From Clostridiales bacterium (lineage in GTDB: Bacteria; Bacillota; Clostridia; Oscillospirales; Oscillospiraceae), in the NCBI GenBank assembly GCA_021205375.1, contig JAJPXR010000181.1, positions 1 through 5,219 on the forward strand: 5,219 nt of DNA. The letters are read 5' to 3'. This document shows positions 5,044-5,219 of this stretch, piece by piece. The translations under genes were made by a program, and so were the position numbers. Under the pieces are notes generated by a model. The model had not been told where the DNA came from and did not search any database. It saw only the letters and a program-made list of their open reading frames with translations. Position 1 is the stretch's first letter, and each line of letters begins with the position of its first letter.

Positions 5044-5219
5044 AAATAATAATCGGAAACCGGAATTGTAGAGTGTTTCAGTTTGTTTCTGTCAGAAATC
5101 AGCAAGGCAAGCCCCGCGCTTTCGCAAGGCCCAAATCCGGTCTCCTCTCCTTTCCTTTTTAGATTTTTGAACGATACGCCTTCTGACTTCTGACCTCCCA
5201 TCAGGGGGGACTGCGGATT
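5044..5219. other. Flanking DNA upstream of maff2, no convincing gene
   Basis: Read toward maff2 (minus strand), this 176-nt stretch holds GGTCAGAAGTCAGAA (a tandem 7-mer plus one base, around 5180-5194) and a purine-rich AAGGAAAGGAGAGGAGACC (about 5138-5156). It also has a TTTCTGTCAGAAA palindrome (5087-5099). A frame open from the window edge to a stop at 5092-5094 could be the last 41 codons of an upstream gene (a basic stretch), but composition and lack of recognised motif make this weak. It is probably the intergenic region between a conjugation gene outside the window and maff2. Confidence 0.4.

Noticed and set aside
4884..5201. 105-codon minus-strand open frame across maff2
   Set aside because: It overlaps the recognised Maff2 frame in another phase, and its translation shows no family resemblance.
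5194..5209. CCTCCC-ATCA-GGGGGG hairpin
   Set aside because: It is a short stem with a G-T pair and no T-run on either strand. No function can be supported.

Overview
The window suggests a Gram-positive anaerobe of the Firmicutes/Clostridia type, probably a gut clostridium. The evidence is strong AAAGGAGG-type ribosome binding sites, mixed ATG/GTG/TTG starts, a TnpX/TndX-type large serine recombinase with a TnpW-like partner, and a Maff2 fragment typical of the conjugation region of clostridial and streptococcal integrative conjugative elements (ICEs). No chromosomal housekeeping gene is visible.

Layout. Positions 1-132 hold a hairpin and the leader of the first gene. Positions 133-3121 form a same-strand cluster: a 110-aa accessory protein (possibly DUF961/HelP-like), a 157-nt highly structured intergenic region, a 312-aa CRESS-type replication initiator/relaxase (HUH endonuclease plus superfamily 3 helicase), a 450-aa membrane-anchored FtsK/SpoIIIE (TcpA-like) ATPase, and a 59-aa TTG-started TnpW-like protein. 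Positions 3122-3216 carry a promoter embedded in a long inverted repeat, followed by a 540-aa large serine recombinase (3217-4839). Right of it, on the minus strand, lies the 5' part of maff2 (4903-5043), truncated where the recombinase-side end of the element meets it. Positions 5044-5219 are flanking DNA with no convincing gene.

Interpretation. This is most of a compact integrative and mobilizable element (IME) that has jumped into the maff2 gene of a resident ICE. The recombinase would excise and integrate it. The Rep would nick the origin and drive rolling-circle replication and/or act as relaxase. The FtsK-like ATPase would couple the DNA to a conjugation pore that the element itself does not encode in this window. 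The left end of the element is not visible.

The most striking feature is the origin just upstream of rep. It is a perfect 13-bp stem whose loop region carries AAGTATTAC, the circovirus/geminivirus-type nonanucleotide, followed 3 nt later by two tandem copies of TGTAGCA. This is the origin layout of eukaryotic circular ssDNA viruses, here beside a matching Rep in a bacterial mobile element. Rep/relaxases with viral-Rep and helicase domains, and bacterial CRESS-like Reps, have been described before (from memory, not checked), so the Rep class is not new. The origin architecture and its dual use as a possible oriT are what deserve attention.
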